A DNA stretch of 64,000 nucleotides from Actinacidiphila sp. DG2A-62. GTDB lineage: Bacteria > Actinomycetota > Actinomycetes > Streptomycetales > Streptomycetaceae. The translations under genes and the position numbers were made by a program. Location: contig NZ_JAYMGI010000002.1 of assembly GCF_035825295.1 (NCBI RefSeq), positions 6,253,501 to 6,317,500 of the forward strand, written 5' to 3'. Each line of letters starts with the position of its first letter. Position 1 is the stretch's first letter. Positions 1-8,414 of the stretch are shown in pieces. The notes under the pieces are model-generated. The model ran no database searches and had not been told where the DNA came from. It saw nothing but the letters and a program-made list of their open reading frames with translations.

Positions 1-360
1 AGCGCGCCGGACCGGGTCCGCGGCGCGAGCGAGGTGCTGCGCTGGTTCGACCAGCTCACCGAGGCCCAGCAGTTCCTTGAGGAAGCTGAGGAGGCGCTGG
101 TCGATGCCCTCGTCGCCAACGGCACCGACGCGCTGACGGAGGACCAGATGGACCTGGCGCGCACCGTGGATGCCGCGGTGACCCTTCGAGACGGGCGCGC
201 GTTGGTGGTCCGCTACCTGCTCGACCCGGACGCGCCGGGCAAGCGCACCGGCGCGGCGCGCGGTGAGGCCCTGGGAGTGCGGCGCTCGGCCGCCCTGAGC
301 ACCAGCGTGCCACCGCGCCCGGCCGCTCCCGCGCCGGCGTCTGCGGGAGTGCGCCGATGA
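1..360 (+). CDS. Hypothetical protein, 5' end outside the window
   Basis: The frame is open from the first base, so the true start is probably upstream; the first in-window candidate is GTG at 34, which would give 108 residues. The visible protein has an acidic, helical N-terminal part (a stretch around EEAEEALVDALVANG) and an Ala/Pro-rich tail. I do not recognise the family. Its stop overlaps the next start in an ATGA arrangement at 357-360, which indicates translational coupling with the following gene. It heads a plus-strand run of small hypothetical proteins that precede the regulator and transporter genes. Confidence 0.6.
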   Translation, partial: SAPDRVRGASEVLRWFDQLTEAQQFLEEAEEALVDALVANGTDALTEDQMDLARTVDAAVTLRDGRALVVRYLLDPDAPGKRTGAARGEALGVRRSAALSTSVPPRPAAPAPASAGVRR

Positions 361-827
361 ACACCGCAGAGATGCCTACCACCCAAGACGCTCGTATCGA
401 GGCTGCGTTCGGCCAGCCGCTGGCCGTGCTCTACGCGCGGGCGCAGGCCGGCACCGCGCAGCATCCGGTCGACCAGGTGCTGGAGCTGCGCAGTTTCCTG
501 GCGGTGGTGGAAGGCCATGCCTCTGCCGCACGCGAGCGTCTGCACCAGGCCACCGATCCGCGACGCGGCGGCCTGTACGACATGCCGCTGCAAGACCTCC
601 GGTTCCAGACCGACCTGCTGGAGGCGGCGTTGGGCACCGGCCGCAGATACGGGCGGGCGGTCGCCGAGCTGCTTGCGGGGCTGACCCGCGACACCGTGCC
701 GGTCGACCGGCCGGCCCTGTACGCCAAGGCCGCCGAGCCCCCCGCGCCCGCCGCCGAACCGGCCGCTGTGCCGGAGACGATCCGCGGCGAGGCGGTGGGA
801 GCGGGCACTGGCCGTCACCGCCGCTGA
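357..827 (+). CDS. Hypothetical helical protein, paralogue of the next gene
   Basis: A 156-residue protein starting at the ATG that overlaps the upstream stop. The core, ARIEAAFGQPLAVL near the N-terminus followed by helices containing the heptad ASAARERLHQ, matches the next gene (ARIEDLFGLPLADL and IQRERLHQ), so the two look like tandem duplicates. The C-terminus is a low-complexity Ala/Pro/Glu tail. No enzyme motif, signal peptide or membrane segment is visible. Context is a plus-strand hypothetical operon on the mobile element. Function unknown; I infer only that it is a soluble, mostly alpha-helical accessory protein. Confidence 0.6.
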   Translation: MNTAEMPTTQDARIEAAFGQPLAVLYARAQAGTAQHPVDQVLELRSFLAVVEGHASAARERLHQATDPRRGGLYDMPLQDLRFQTDLLEAALGTGRRYGRAVAELLAGLTRDTVPVDRPALYAKAAEPPAPAAEPAAVPETIRGEAVGAGTGRHRR

Positions 828-1227
828 CCTCGGCGCCCGCATCGAAGACCTCTTCGGCCTGCCGCTCGCGGATCTGCGTGAACACGCCGACTCGCATCCC
901 GGCGGCACCATGCTCGCCGCCCTGCTCAAGCTGCACTCCGACAGCCAGGTCGCCGAGCACAACATCGCCATCCAGCGCGAGCGGCTGCATCAACTGACCC
1001 GGCCAGGGGAGGAGTTCGGCCCCTCTGCCGCCCGCCGGGCCGTGGACGCCGCCCAGCGCCTGGCCTGTGCGGTCACCGCCCGGGACGCCCACCACGCCGC
1101 AGCCGCCGCGGTCCTGCAAAGCCTGCGCCGTGCCGAGCGGCCGAGCGATCACCGCCCCTCGATCGCCTCGACACCCGACCGAGGCGCCGGACCCGCGCTG
1201 TCCGCGGACATGCTCCGCGCCCGCTGA
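808..1227 (+). CDS. Hypothetical helical protein, paralogue of the preceding gene, probable CTG start
   Basis: The frame has no ATG before 910, but homology to the upstream paralogue begins well before that point: residues ARIEDLFGLPLADL are encoded from about 835. A CTG at 808 lies six bases after GGGAG (797-801) and gives an N-terminus of nearly the same length as the paralogue (9 against 11 residues before ARIE). I therefore prefer CTG at 808 (139 residues) over ATG at 910 (105 residues). It overlaps the end of the preceding gene. The product is helical, with a basic C-terminal tail; no catalytic motif is visible and the function is unknown. Confidence 0.5.
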   Translation: MAVTAADLGARIEDLFGLPLADLREHADSHPGGTMLAALLKLHSDSQVAEHNIAIQRERLHQLTRPGEEFGPSAARRAVDAAQRLACAVTARDAHHAAAAAVLQSLRRAERPSDHRPSIASTPDRGAGPALSADMLRAR

Positions 1228-1312
1228 CCCCGCGGACCCTGCTTGAAGCCGTGCCCGTACCCGGGCCTGTTCCTTCCGCTTCCTTCCGCCCCTTCAGGAG
1301 AGTGTTTTCTTC

Positions 1313-2203
1313 TTGACCGACACCGGTCTGTCCCGTGCCGCTGCCGCCGACCTGACCCGCGTGACCCAAGCGCTGGAGATGCTCGCCCCACGCTGGAGCG
1401 TGTGGACGCTGATGACCCTGTCCGACCAGCCGCTGCGCTACACCTCGATTGGGCCCCGCCTGGCCCTGCTGGCCGACAGCCAGCTGTCGATGCGCCTGAA
1501 GAAGCTCGTCTCGGACGGGCTGGTGGACCGCGTCGCGGTCACCTCCCGCAACGTCTCCTACTGCCTGACCGAGCGCGGCCAGGCGCTGGCCCCGGTCGTG
1601 AGCGAGCTCGCCCGCTGGGGGGACACGCGACTTGAGAAGCGGAAGGTGCCCAGCACGATCCCCGGGATGTGGGAACCGGAGCGGATACCCGCTGCCCAGA
1701 ACGCCGAGGACACTCTCGCCCTGATCACCGCCCGTTCCGCCGCCGCGGCCCTGTGGGGACTCAGAGCCGGCGGTACCTCGACCGCCACCGACCTTGCGAG
1801 CCGTCTGCCCGGCGCGCTGACCGCTACCCGCCTGTACCCGGTACTGCACCAACTGGTCGACGACGGGCTCGTCGAACGCACCGGCAGCCGGGGATTCGGG
1901 CTGACCGACCACGGCCGTTCCCTCGCCCCCGTCTTCAGGGCTCTGTCGGCCTGGGCGGCGGGCCGCCCCGCTTCCGCCGCGCGCCGCCACCCCATCTGGG
2001 CTGCCGGGGAGCAGCGTGAGCCGATGCTGCGTCTGGCCGCGCCGCGCCGCGCGGTGGAGACGACCCCGGCCGGTGTCCTGCCACCCGCCCTGTCGACGGC
2101 ACCGGGCACGGTCAGCCCACCGAGGTGGCGGCCCGGCGACCTCTTCTCGCACAGCGCCTCCCCGCTGGTCGGCGCCGGCGCGACGGGAGGCCGGTCCCGA
2201 TGA
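1313..2203 (+). CDS. Tandem HxlR-type winged-helix regulator
   Basis: A 296-residue DNA-binding protein with two HxlR/MarR-like winged-helix units. The first (about residues 15-110) has PRWSVWTLMTL at 26-36, the recognition region SQLSMRLKKLVSDGLV and a wing ending in LTERGQAL. The second (about 135-205) repeats the pattern with LYPVLHQLVDDGLVERTG and LTDHGRSL. The N-terminal cysteine of redox- or aldehyde-sensing HxlR proteins is absent. The last 80 residues are a Pro/Arg-rich tail. HxlR proteins are normally 100-150 residues, so this looks like an internal duplication. The TTG start at 1313 follows AGGAG at 1296-1300. It overlaps the next HxlR gene (ATGA) and precedes an MFS/ATP-grasp pair, so local regulation of those genes is likely. 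Confidence 0.8.
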   Translation: MTDTGLSRAAAADLTRVTQALEMLAPRWSVWTLMTLSDQPLRYTSIGPRLALLADSQLSMRLKKLVSDGLVDRVAVTSRNVSYCLTERGQALAPVVSELARWGDTRLEKRKVPSTIPGMWEPERIPAAQNAEDTLALITARSAAAALWGLRAGGTSTATDLASRLPGALTATRLYPVLHQLVDDGLVERTGSRGFGLTDHGRSLAPVFRALSAWAAGRPASAARRHPIWAAGEQREPMLRLAAPRRAVETTPAGVLPPALSTAPGTVSPPRWRPGDLFSHSASPLVGAGATGGRSR

Positions 2204-2883
2204 CGACGAAGACGCCTCGACCCGCCTCCACCACCGACCTGGTGGTGGCGGCCGCGCAGCTGCTCGGCCGGCAGTGGACGACCCGCATGATCGCCGAGCT
2301 GACCGACCACGGGCCGATCCCTCTCGGCCTGGTCGCCGGCACCTTCTCCGACCTGACGCACGACCAGTACACCTACGGGCTGCGAGTTCTGCGCGACCGG
2401 GGACTGATCGCCTACGGCAAGGACACCGGCCGTGACTGCTACGTGCTGACGGCCGCCGGCGAAGGGCTCGGAGACGTCCACTTCGCGATGTCCCGCTGGG
2501 CGCGCAACCACGGTTTCCCCAGCCGCGAATGCGACTTCGTCACCCGCGTGGACGCCACGCTGCGGCTGCTGAGGGACCGCGATCTTCTGGCAGTCCTCGG
2601 CGGCGCCGACACCGAACCGCTCGCCGAACCGGTCGGTGGCGCGGCCGTCGGCATGGACACGCAGGCCGAACGCAGCCTGACCGAAGCCGGCTTCATGTAC
2701 GTCGTGCGCGATGGCGTGCCCACCCTGACCCGAGCCGGTCGGGACCTCCGCGGGCCGCTGACCGCGCTCGCTTCCTGGGCGCAGGCCCATGCCGACCTCC
2801 TGCAGCGCCGCATCGACACCCGGCCGGGGCTGCGGACGACCATCCCGGGACCCCAGCGGGCACCGGCCAGGCGGTCGGTGTGA
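2200..2883 (+). CDS. HxlR-type winged-helix regulator
   Basis: A 227-residue protein whose first 100 residues are an HxlR winged helix: AAQLLGRQWTTRMIAEL at 18-34, the recognition helix region HDQYTYGLRVLRDRGLI and the wing YVLTAAGEGL. The second half is a weaker copy (LTEAGFMYVVRDGVPTLTRAGRDL), again suggesting a tandem architecture. I chose the ATG at 2200, which overlaps the upstream stop and follows GGGAGG at 2185-2190, rather than a longer in-frame start at 2125. The stop overlaps the GTG of the transporter. With the upstream gene it forms a pair of related regulators that may act together on the downstream export and ligase genes. Confidence 0.78.
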   Translation: MTTKTPRPASTTDLVVAAAQLLGRQWTTRMIAELTDHGPIPLGLVAGTFSDLTHDQYTYGLRVLRDRGLIAYGKDTGRDCYVLTAAGEGLGDVHFAMSRWARNHGFPSRECDFVTRVDATLRLLRDRDLLAVLGGADTEPLAEPVGGAAVGMDTQAERSLTEAGFMYVVRDGVPTLTRAGRDLRGPLTALASWAQAHADLLQRRIDTRPGLRTTIPGPQRAPARRSV

Positions 2884-4151
2884 ACACCCCTCCTGCGCCG
2901 AACCTTCGCCGCAGCGTGTATCTGCCGCGGGCGGCTGACGCGGTCGCGACGGCCACCGCGACCTACACGCTGCCCTTGCTGGTGCTGTCGACCACCGACT
3001 CCCCGGCACTGACCGGCACCGCGTTCACCGTGGAATGGGTGCCCCGGCTCGCCTCCTTCGGGCGGGCCGGGGCCCTGGTCTCCCGTCACGGGGCCGGGCG
3101 GGTCATGCGGTGCGCGGCGGCGGCACGCGCCGGTCTGCTTCTCGCGGCGATCCCCCTTCTGACCGCGGGGCAGGCGAGGACTGGGGTGGTGACCACCGCG
3201 ACGGTCATGGCGCTGGCCGCGCTGGTCGGCGTGCTCTCCCAGTTCAGCTACCTCGCGGCCGAGACCGCGGGGGCCGCCGCGAGCCGTCGTGCCGAACGGC
3301 CGCACCGGGTGCAGTCCGTACTGCTGGCCATCGACCAGGGGGCGATGCTCGCCGGGCCGGCCGCCGGGGGAATCCTCCTTCAACAAACCGGCCCGGGAGG
3401 ACTGCTGGCTGTCGTCGCTGTGATGTCCGCCGCGGCAGCGGCCACCGCCCCTGGCGCGAGAGCCGCCCCTGTCGGCGTTCCCGGCTCCGCCCCGGACCAC
3501 CGCCCGTCGCCATCGGCCACAGGCAGCAGACCGGCCGCCCGGGCGGGATGGGCGACGCTGCGGTCGTTGCCCGCGCTGGCCTGGCTGGTTGCCGGGCTCG
3601 CAGTGTCCAACCTGGCCACGGGCACGGTGCAGGCCGCGGCCCCGGTCATCGTCGTGACGAATCTGGGACGCTCCAGCGCCTCGGTGGGCGCGGTATGGTC
3701 ACTGGCCGCCGCCGCGACGCTGCTCGTGGTAGCCGGCAGCAGACCGGCGATCGACCGGTGGGGGCTGTGGCGGGTCGGGGGCGCCGCCGCGACGGCCGCA
3801 TCGTTGGCATGCCTGGCCGTCGCCGCCGTCGCCCAGACCCGTCACTTTCCCGCGTTCATGATCCTGATCGCGGTGCTGATGGCGGCCGAGACCGGGATGA
3901 CCGTGGTCCTGCGCACCGCGCGCTCGCAACTGATTCCGCCCGATGCGTTCGCCCCCACCCTCGCCGCCACGATCGTTGTGCTCCTCCTGCCGTTCCCGCT
4001 GGCCGGCGTCCTGGTTGCCTGCACCCCGCCCGACGCCCTCGGCCAGGTCCTCACCGGCCTGGCCGTCGCCCAGGCCGCCGCCCTGGCGGCGGCGTTCACC
4101 AAGGTGCGAGCGGCCCTCACTCCGCGAGCCGTCGCAGCCGCATCCGGCTGA
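2880..4151 (+). CDS. MFS transporter
   Basis: A 423-residue, strongly hydrophobic membrane protein with about 10-12 predicted helices in two halves separated by a hydrophilic loop (roughly residues 195-225, rich in Pro, Ser and Arg). Arginine-rich cytoplasmic loops such as SRHGAGRVMR between helices 2 and 3 fit the major facilitator superfamily. GTG at 2880 overlaps the upstream stop (GTGTGA), indicating coupling to the HxlR genes. The next gene is an ATP-grasp ligase 44 bases downstream. By analogy with bacilysin-type systems, where an ATP-grasp ligase and an MFS exporter sit together, it may export the ligase product; that role is inferred from position only. Confidence 0.8.
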   Translation: MNTPPAPNLRRSVYLPRAADAVATATATYTLPLLVLSTTDSPALTGTAFTVEWVPRLASFGRAGALVSRHGAGRVMRCAAAARAGLLLAAIPLLTAGQARTGVVTTATVMALAALVGVLSQFSYLAAETAGAAASRRAERPHRVQSVLLAIDQGAMLAGPAAGGILLQQTGPGGLLAVVAVMSAAAAATAPGARAAPVGVPGSAPDHRPSPSATGSRPAARAGWATLRSLPALAWLVAGLAVSNLATGTVQAAAPVIVVTNLGRSSASVGAVWSLAAAATLLVVAGSRPAIDRWGLWRVGGAAATAASLACLAVAAVAQTRHFPAFMILIAVLMAAETGMTVVLRTARSQLIPPDAFAPTLAATIVVLLLPFPLAGVLVACTPPDALGQVLTGLAVAQAAALAAAFTKVRAALTPRAVAAASG

Positions 4152-4195
4152 CCGCCCAGCCTCCTTGCCCTCTCCCCGCCTTCTTTGGAGCGTTC

Positions 4196-5449
4196 TTGTC
4201 CTCTCGCCCCACCGTCCTGGTCGTCACCCTCGGCGACTTCCGATACCGCGGGTTCTGCCTGCAGCAGGTGGCCGCCGCCTACGACGTCGTCGTCATCGAC
4301 TCGGTGCCGCCCACCGCCGAGCACGCGCCCTACGTGACCGACGTCGAGATCGCCGATCCGCACGACGAGCGCGCGCTTCTCGCCGCCGGGCGCGCCCTCG
4401 CCGCACGGCACGCCCTGGCCGGGGTGATGACCTGGAACGAGTGGGTGCTGGTGCCGACAGCGGTCCTGGCCGGGCACCTCGGTCTGCCGTTCAACACGCC
4501 CGAGACGATGCTGGCCTGCCGGGACAAGGCCATCGGCCGCAGCGTCTTCGCCGCGGCAGGGGTCCCCTCGCCCGCCTCCATGACGGCCGGCTCGCTGCTG
4601 GAGGCGGCCCTGGCGGCCGACAGCGTCGGCGGTTACCCCGTCGTCCTCAAGCCGGCCGCCTTCGCCGCCAGCGTCGGAGTCACCCACGTGGAACGCCCCG
4701 AAGACCTGCCTGCGGGGTTCGCGTTCGCGACCGCCGGCGCGGCCCGGGCCCGCGAATCCACCGCGGTCCTCGTCGAGAGCTACCTCGACGGACCGGAAGT
4801 GAGCGTGGAGACCGTCACGTTCGCCGGAGCGACCATCCCGGTCGCTGTGACCCGCAAGGATCTCGGAAACCTCCCCTACTTCGAGGAGACCGGCCACACC
4901 GTCGCCGCCGGCGACCCCCTGCTCGCCGAGGCCGGCCCGATCGCTGTCGCCGCCGTCCAAGCCCTCGGCATCGACCGCGGCGTCTGCCACACCGAGATCC
5001 GTCTCACCGCTGGCGGCCCGCGCATCGTCGAGGTCAACGCACGCCTGGGCGGAGATATGATCGGCCACCTCGTCGAGCTGGCCACCGGCATCCAACTCGC
5101 CCGCGTCGCCGCCGACGTGGCCTGCGGACGCGCCCCCGACCTTTCCCCGACCCGGCACCGGGCCGCCGCCGTCCGCATCCGCTATCCCGACCGCTCCGGC
5201 ACCGTCACAGCGCGCCGCCTGTCGCGCGCCTTCACCGCCGGAACCCCGTGGCTGGAGAGGGCGACATGGCTGTGCGAGGAAGGGGACACACTCATGCTGC
5301 CACCGCAGGGATCGAGCTTCACCGCCCGAGCCGGCCTGGTCGTCGTCACCGCACCCACCGCCGACCTGGCCGCCAAGCGCGCCGACCGGGCGCTGGATCG
5401 CATGACGGTGGACACCCGCCCTGCGGTCGAGACCGGCTCGGCGACCTGA
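4196..5449 (+). CDS. ATP-grasp carboxylate-amine ligase
   Basis: A 417-residue ATP-grasp enzyme. After an N-terminal Rossmann-like segment (PTVLVVTLGDFRYRG) come the lid region CRDKAIGRSVFAAAGVPSP, the ATP-binding lysine strand YPVVLKPAAFAASVGV, the adenine-side acidic strand VESYLDGPEVSVE, and the metal-binding segment HTEIRL (about 264-269) with VEVNARLGGDMI (about 278-289). The order and length match the L-amino-acid ligase / BacD-like group, which joins an amino acid or another carboxylate to an amine with ATP hydrolysis. The TTG start at 4196 follows TTTGGAG. The substrate is unknown. It is probably co-transcribed with the HxlR and MFS genes. Confidence 0.82.
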   Translation: MSSRPTVLVVTLGDFRYRGFCLQQVAAAYDVVVIDSVPPTAEHAPYVTDVEIADPHDERALLAAGRALAARHALAGVMTWNEWVLVPTAVLAGHLGLPFNTPETMLACRDKAIGRSVFAAAGVPSPASMTAGSLLEAALAADSVGGYPVVLKPAAFAASVGVTHVERPEDLPAGFAFATAGAARARESTAVLVESYLDGPEVSVETVTFAGATIPVAVTRKDLGNLPYFEETGHTVAAGDPLLAEAGPIAVAAVQALGIDRGVCHTEIRLTAGGPRIVEVNARLGGDMIGHLVELATGIQLARVAADVACGRAPDLSPTRHRAAAVRIRYPDRSGTVTARRLSRAFTAGTPWLERATWLCEEGDTLMLPPQGSSFTARAGLVVVTAPTADLAAKRADRALDRMTVDTRPAVETGSAT

Positions 5450-5488
5450 GCCGCTCACCGCGACCGACCGCATCGACCGAGAGGACCT

Positions 5489-6421
5489 GTGACCCTCACC
5501 CCCGGCGACGCCGTCCCGATCCCACGGCGGTGGCGCGCCGTCCGCGACACCTCGTACGACGACGTCCTCGTCGCGCCCCGTTACCTGGCCGGCCACGGTG
5601 GCGATCCGTCGGACGCCTTCGCGCCGCTCACCCATCACTACTGGCACGACATGCACGACGAGCTGGGCAACCACTACGTCAGCACCGGTGGTTCACAGCT
5701 GCGGATCGCGTTCGTGCCGGAGGTCTCGGAGCTGATGCCGGACGCGACCGCGCTGTGGCAGATCCGTGCTCGCGAAGGCTGGCCGCCGCGCGACGTCTGG
5801 TCGGCCGCGCTCACCGACGACACCCCGCCGGAAATCATCGCCGCAATCACCGCTGCGCTCGACGCCGCGGTCAGCAACGAACCCGGCCGGGAGCTGTACA
5901 CCGACCGCGGCATCAGCCACGACGCCGACCCCGCCGCGGTGTGGGAGATCTTCCGAGAGGCCCACTGGCGGGTGACCGCGGCGGGATTCCTCGCGCACGC
6001 CGAGTCGCCCGACGAACTCGTCCAGGTGGCCTACCGCAACCCCCGCTCCGTGGGCAGGGACCGTGCCTGGCTGGCCACCATCGCCGATCCCGAAGGCAAC
6101 CGCCCGCTGTGGGAAGCCTGGTTGCACAGCGCCACCCCCACCTTCGTCTTGCGCGCCTTCGCCACCGCACTCACCGACCCGACCCCGATCCCACGCGACG
6201 TCGACATGCTCGCCCCTTCGTGCCGCCCCTACGCCACACCACTGCTCCCAGCGCCCCCGGCCGTGCAGACGGCGGTTCCGACACCGCTGGAGCTGGCCCG
6301 CCGACAACCACGCCGCCCGTCGGCCCCGCACGCCCGCAGTATTCCGCGCTGGTCCACCAGTACCCGGCCCGCATCTCCCATGCCCACGCCAACCAGCGCG
6401 TCGCTCGGCCGCATCCGGTAA
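5489..6421 (+). CDS. DUF317 domain protein
   Basis: A 310-residue soluble protein with the DUF317 signature APRYLAGHGGD near residue 30 and a second DUF317-like half (FREAHWRVTAAGFLAHAESPDELV, then a WEAWLHSATPTFVLRAFATAL region). The C-terminal 60 residues are disordered and Ser/Pro/Arg-rich. DUF317 proteins are almost confined to Streptomyces and are common on integrated elements and plasmids; their function is not known. The GTG at 5489 follows GAGAGGA. Another DUF317 gene lies at 10.1 kb, supporting the view that this stretch belongs to a mobile element. Confidence 0.75.
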   Translation: MTLTPGDAVPIPRRWRAVRDTSYDDVLVAPRYLAGHGGDPSDAFAPLTHHYWHDMHDELGNHYVSTGGSQLRIAFVPEVSELMPDATALWQIRAREGWPPRDVWSAALTDDTPPEIIAAITAALDAAVSNEPGRELYTDRGISHDADPAAVWEIFREAHWRVTAAGFLAHAESPDELVQVAYRNPRSVGRDRAWLATIADPEGNRPLWEAWLHSATPTFVLRAFATALTDPTPIPRDVDMLAPSCRPYATPLLPAPPAVQTAVPTPLELARRQPRRPSAPHARSIPRWSTSTRPASPMPTPTSASLGRIR

Positions 6422-6487
6422 CCCGGCCTGCCCACCACCCGAGCCCTACCGACCAGCCCCGTTGCCGCTAACCAGGAGTCAACACTG

Positions 6488-7513
6488 CTGTCCCACCTAC
6501 GCGCCCCCCGCCATGCCTCCGGCTTCCTGCCGCGCGTCGTTGCTGGCTTCTGCCTGGGCACGGCCGCCGCGCTCCTCGTCCAAGCACCGGCAAACGCCGC
6601 CCCTTCCCCGCCCGTGCCGTCGCCGGCCACCCCGCACGGCGGCCCCACCAGAGACGTCCTGACCAGCGGCATCAGCATCCACGTCACCGCCACCGACGAC
6701 ACCCCCGTCTCCGGCGCCACCTTCGTCCTCACCGACGTGGCCGGCACCACCACGGCCTCCGGCATCGCCGACGCCGACGGCCGTCTCTCCTTCGCCGACC
6801 TTCCCGCGGGCCTCTACCACCTTCGACAGACGGCGACCGGCTCTGCCGCCATCCAGCCTGCGGCCGACCAGGACGTCGTCGTTCCCGCCGACTCCACCCT
6901 CCCCACCCTCGTCACCGTGATCGACCGTTTCACCCCGGCCAATCTCACCGTCCGCGTCACCGACCGAACCGGCAAACCCCTCCCAGGCGCCGTCGTCGCC
7001 GTTACCGACTCCTCCGGCACAACGCTCACGATCACCACCGGCCACTCGGGCAGCGCCCAGACGGCCCTGCCGATCACCAACCGCACCGGCACCGTCTACA
7101 CCGCAACTGAGCGCTCCGGCCCCAACGGCGCACCCCTGCACGGGCAGCACATCACCCTGCGCGCCGAACCGGGTGCCCTGGTCGCCATCACCCTCACCGA
7201 CCCCACCACGCCCAGCACTCCGCCGACCACCGCCGCCACGTCGACCACGGCGCCGACACCGTCCGCAACTCATCCAACCTCGCGCGCCAGCCAACTCTCG
7301 GCGACCGCCCAGGCGCCGTCGGCCTCCGGTGCGCCAACCGGCCGCGTACCGCGCGCCCAACTCGCCCAGACCGGAGCCGACGCGACCACATGGCTCGCCG
7401 GAATCGCCGGCCTCCTCATGATCGTCGGCGCGGGAGCGTTGTCGGGTGCTTCCCACCGCCGCGCTCAGAGCAAGCGCGAGCGTGACGGTAGATCAGCCCG
7501 GTCCTCCCGCTAA
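6488..7513 (+). CDS. Sortase-anchored surface protein with Cna-B/SpaA-like domains (LAxTG)
   Basis: About 341 residues if translation starts at CTG 6488 (or 6485), nine bases after AGGAG at 6474-6478. The only ATG in range would remove the export signal. The N-terminus is a signal peptide with hydrophobic core VAGFCLGTAAALLV and a cleavage site after APANA. Two immunoglobulin-like Cna-B/SpaA-type units follow (VSGATFVLTDVAGT and LPGAVVAVTDSSGT), then a Thr/Pro/Ser-rich stalk, LAQTG at 292-296, a membrane helix and a basic tail. LAxTG is the motif recognised by actinomycete class E sortases. The protein is therefore expected on the cell wall, perhaps for cell-cell contact or aggregation. No sortase gene is nearby. 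Confidence 0.72.
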   Translation: MSHLRAPRHASGFLPRVVAGFCLGTAAALLVQAPANAAPSPPVPSPATPHGGPTRDVLTSGISIHVTATDDTPVSGATFVLTDVAGTTTASGIADADGRLSFADLPAGLYHLRQTATGSAAIQPAADQDVVVPADSTLPTLVTVIDRFTPANLTVRVTDRTGKPLPGAVVAVTDSSGTTLTITTGHSGSAQTALPITNRTGTVYTATERSGPNGAPLHGQHITLRAEPGALVAITLTDPTTPSTPPTTAATSTTAPTPSATHPTSRASQLSATAQAPSASGAPTGRVPRAQLAQTGADATTWLAGIAGLLMIVGAGALSGASHRRAQSKRERDGRSARSSR

Positions 7514-7523
7514 CGAGGCGTAA

Positions 7524-8414
7524 CAGCGGCTAACACAATGAGGTGGTTCGGTCCTGGTGGCCCTGTCCAGGGTGGTTGTTGCGCGTTCGGTTTGGTGTGA
7601 GTGCTGAGCCGTGGAAGGTGTCGGATGACTTGTGGCAGCGGATCGAGCCGCTGTTGCCGAGGCGGGAGCGGCGGTTTCGGTATCCGGGCCGCAGGCCGGT
7701 GCCGGACCGGGATGTGCTGTGCGGGATCTTGTACGTGCTGCATACCGGGGTGCAGTGGGAGTACCTGCCCAAGGAGCTGGGCTTCGGCTCAGGGATGACG
7801 TGCTGGCGGCGGCTACGGGACTGGAACGAGGCTGGAGTCTGGCAGCGTCTTCACGAGGTCCTGCTCGCCGAGCTCAACGCGGCCTCGCGCCTGGACTGGT
7901 CACGATGCGTGGTGGACTCTTCGCACGTCAGGGCGTTAAAAGGGGGCTCGCGACGGGCCCGTCGCCGGTCGACCGAGGCCGGGCGGGCTCGAAACACCAC
8001 CTGATCACCGACGGGCACGGCACCCCGCTGGCAGTGCTGCTCACTGGCGGCAACCGCAATGACGTCACCCAGCTCCTGCCACTGCTCGACGCGGTTCCGC
8101 CGGTGCGCGGCCGACGTGGCCGCCCGCGCCGCAAGCCCGACTCGCTGTTCGCCGACCGCGGCTACGACCACGACGTCTACCGCGACCAGGTCCGCGCCCG
8201 CCGCATCGTGCCGGCCATCGCCCGCCGGGGAACCAGGCACGGCACCGGCCTGGGAACCTACCGCTGGGTCGTGGAACGCACCTTCGCCTGGCTCCACGGG
8301 TTCAAACGACTCCGCACCCGCTGGGAACGAAGGGCCGACATCCACGAGGCCTTCCTCAAACTCGCCTGCTGCCTCATCACTCACCGACAACTCAGCTCAT
8401 TGTGTTAGCCGCTG
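7524..8414. mobile_element. IS5-family (IS427-like) insertion sequence
   Basis: A complete 891-bp element. It is bounded by perfect 19-bp inverted repeats: CAGCGGCTAACACAATGAG at 7524-7542, with its reverse complement at 8396-8414. Both ends are flanked by TAA (7521-7523 and 8415-8417), a short target duplication consistent with IS427-group elements. It carries one transposase gene split between two frames. It inserted just after the stop of the surface-protein gene and appears intact, so it may have moved recently. Confidence 0.88.
7543..8408 (+). CDS. IS5-family DDE transposase made by -1 frameshifting
   Basis: The N-terminal half is read in one frame to 8004 (WKVSDDLWQRIEPLLPRRER, VQWEYLPKELG, VVDSSHVRALKGG). 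The C-terminal half is read in the -1 frame to 8408 (GPSPVDRGRAGSKHHLI, FADRGYDHD, WVVERTFAWLHGFKRLR). The shared run AAAAGGGGG at 7938-7946 is where the frames must join and suits ribosomal slippage, a normal expression mode in this IS group. The catalytic triad is visible: D in VVDSS, D in FADRG and E in VVERT. A GTG at 7597 is an alternative start that fits family length better. The enzyme catalyses cut-and-paste transposition. Confidence 0.85.

Noticed and set aside
3035..4190. Long frame upstream of the ATP-grasp gene suggesting an 804-residue fusion protein
   Set aside because: The extra 390 residues are Arg/Pro/Gly-rich and overlap the MFS gene; TTG 4196 behind TTTGGAG gives a normal-length ligase.
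5693..6331. Minus-strand frame opposite the DUF317 gene
   Set aside because: Gly/Arg-rich shadow of a gene with a recognised domain on the other strand.
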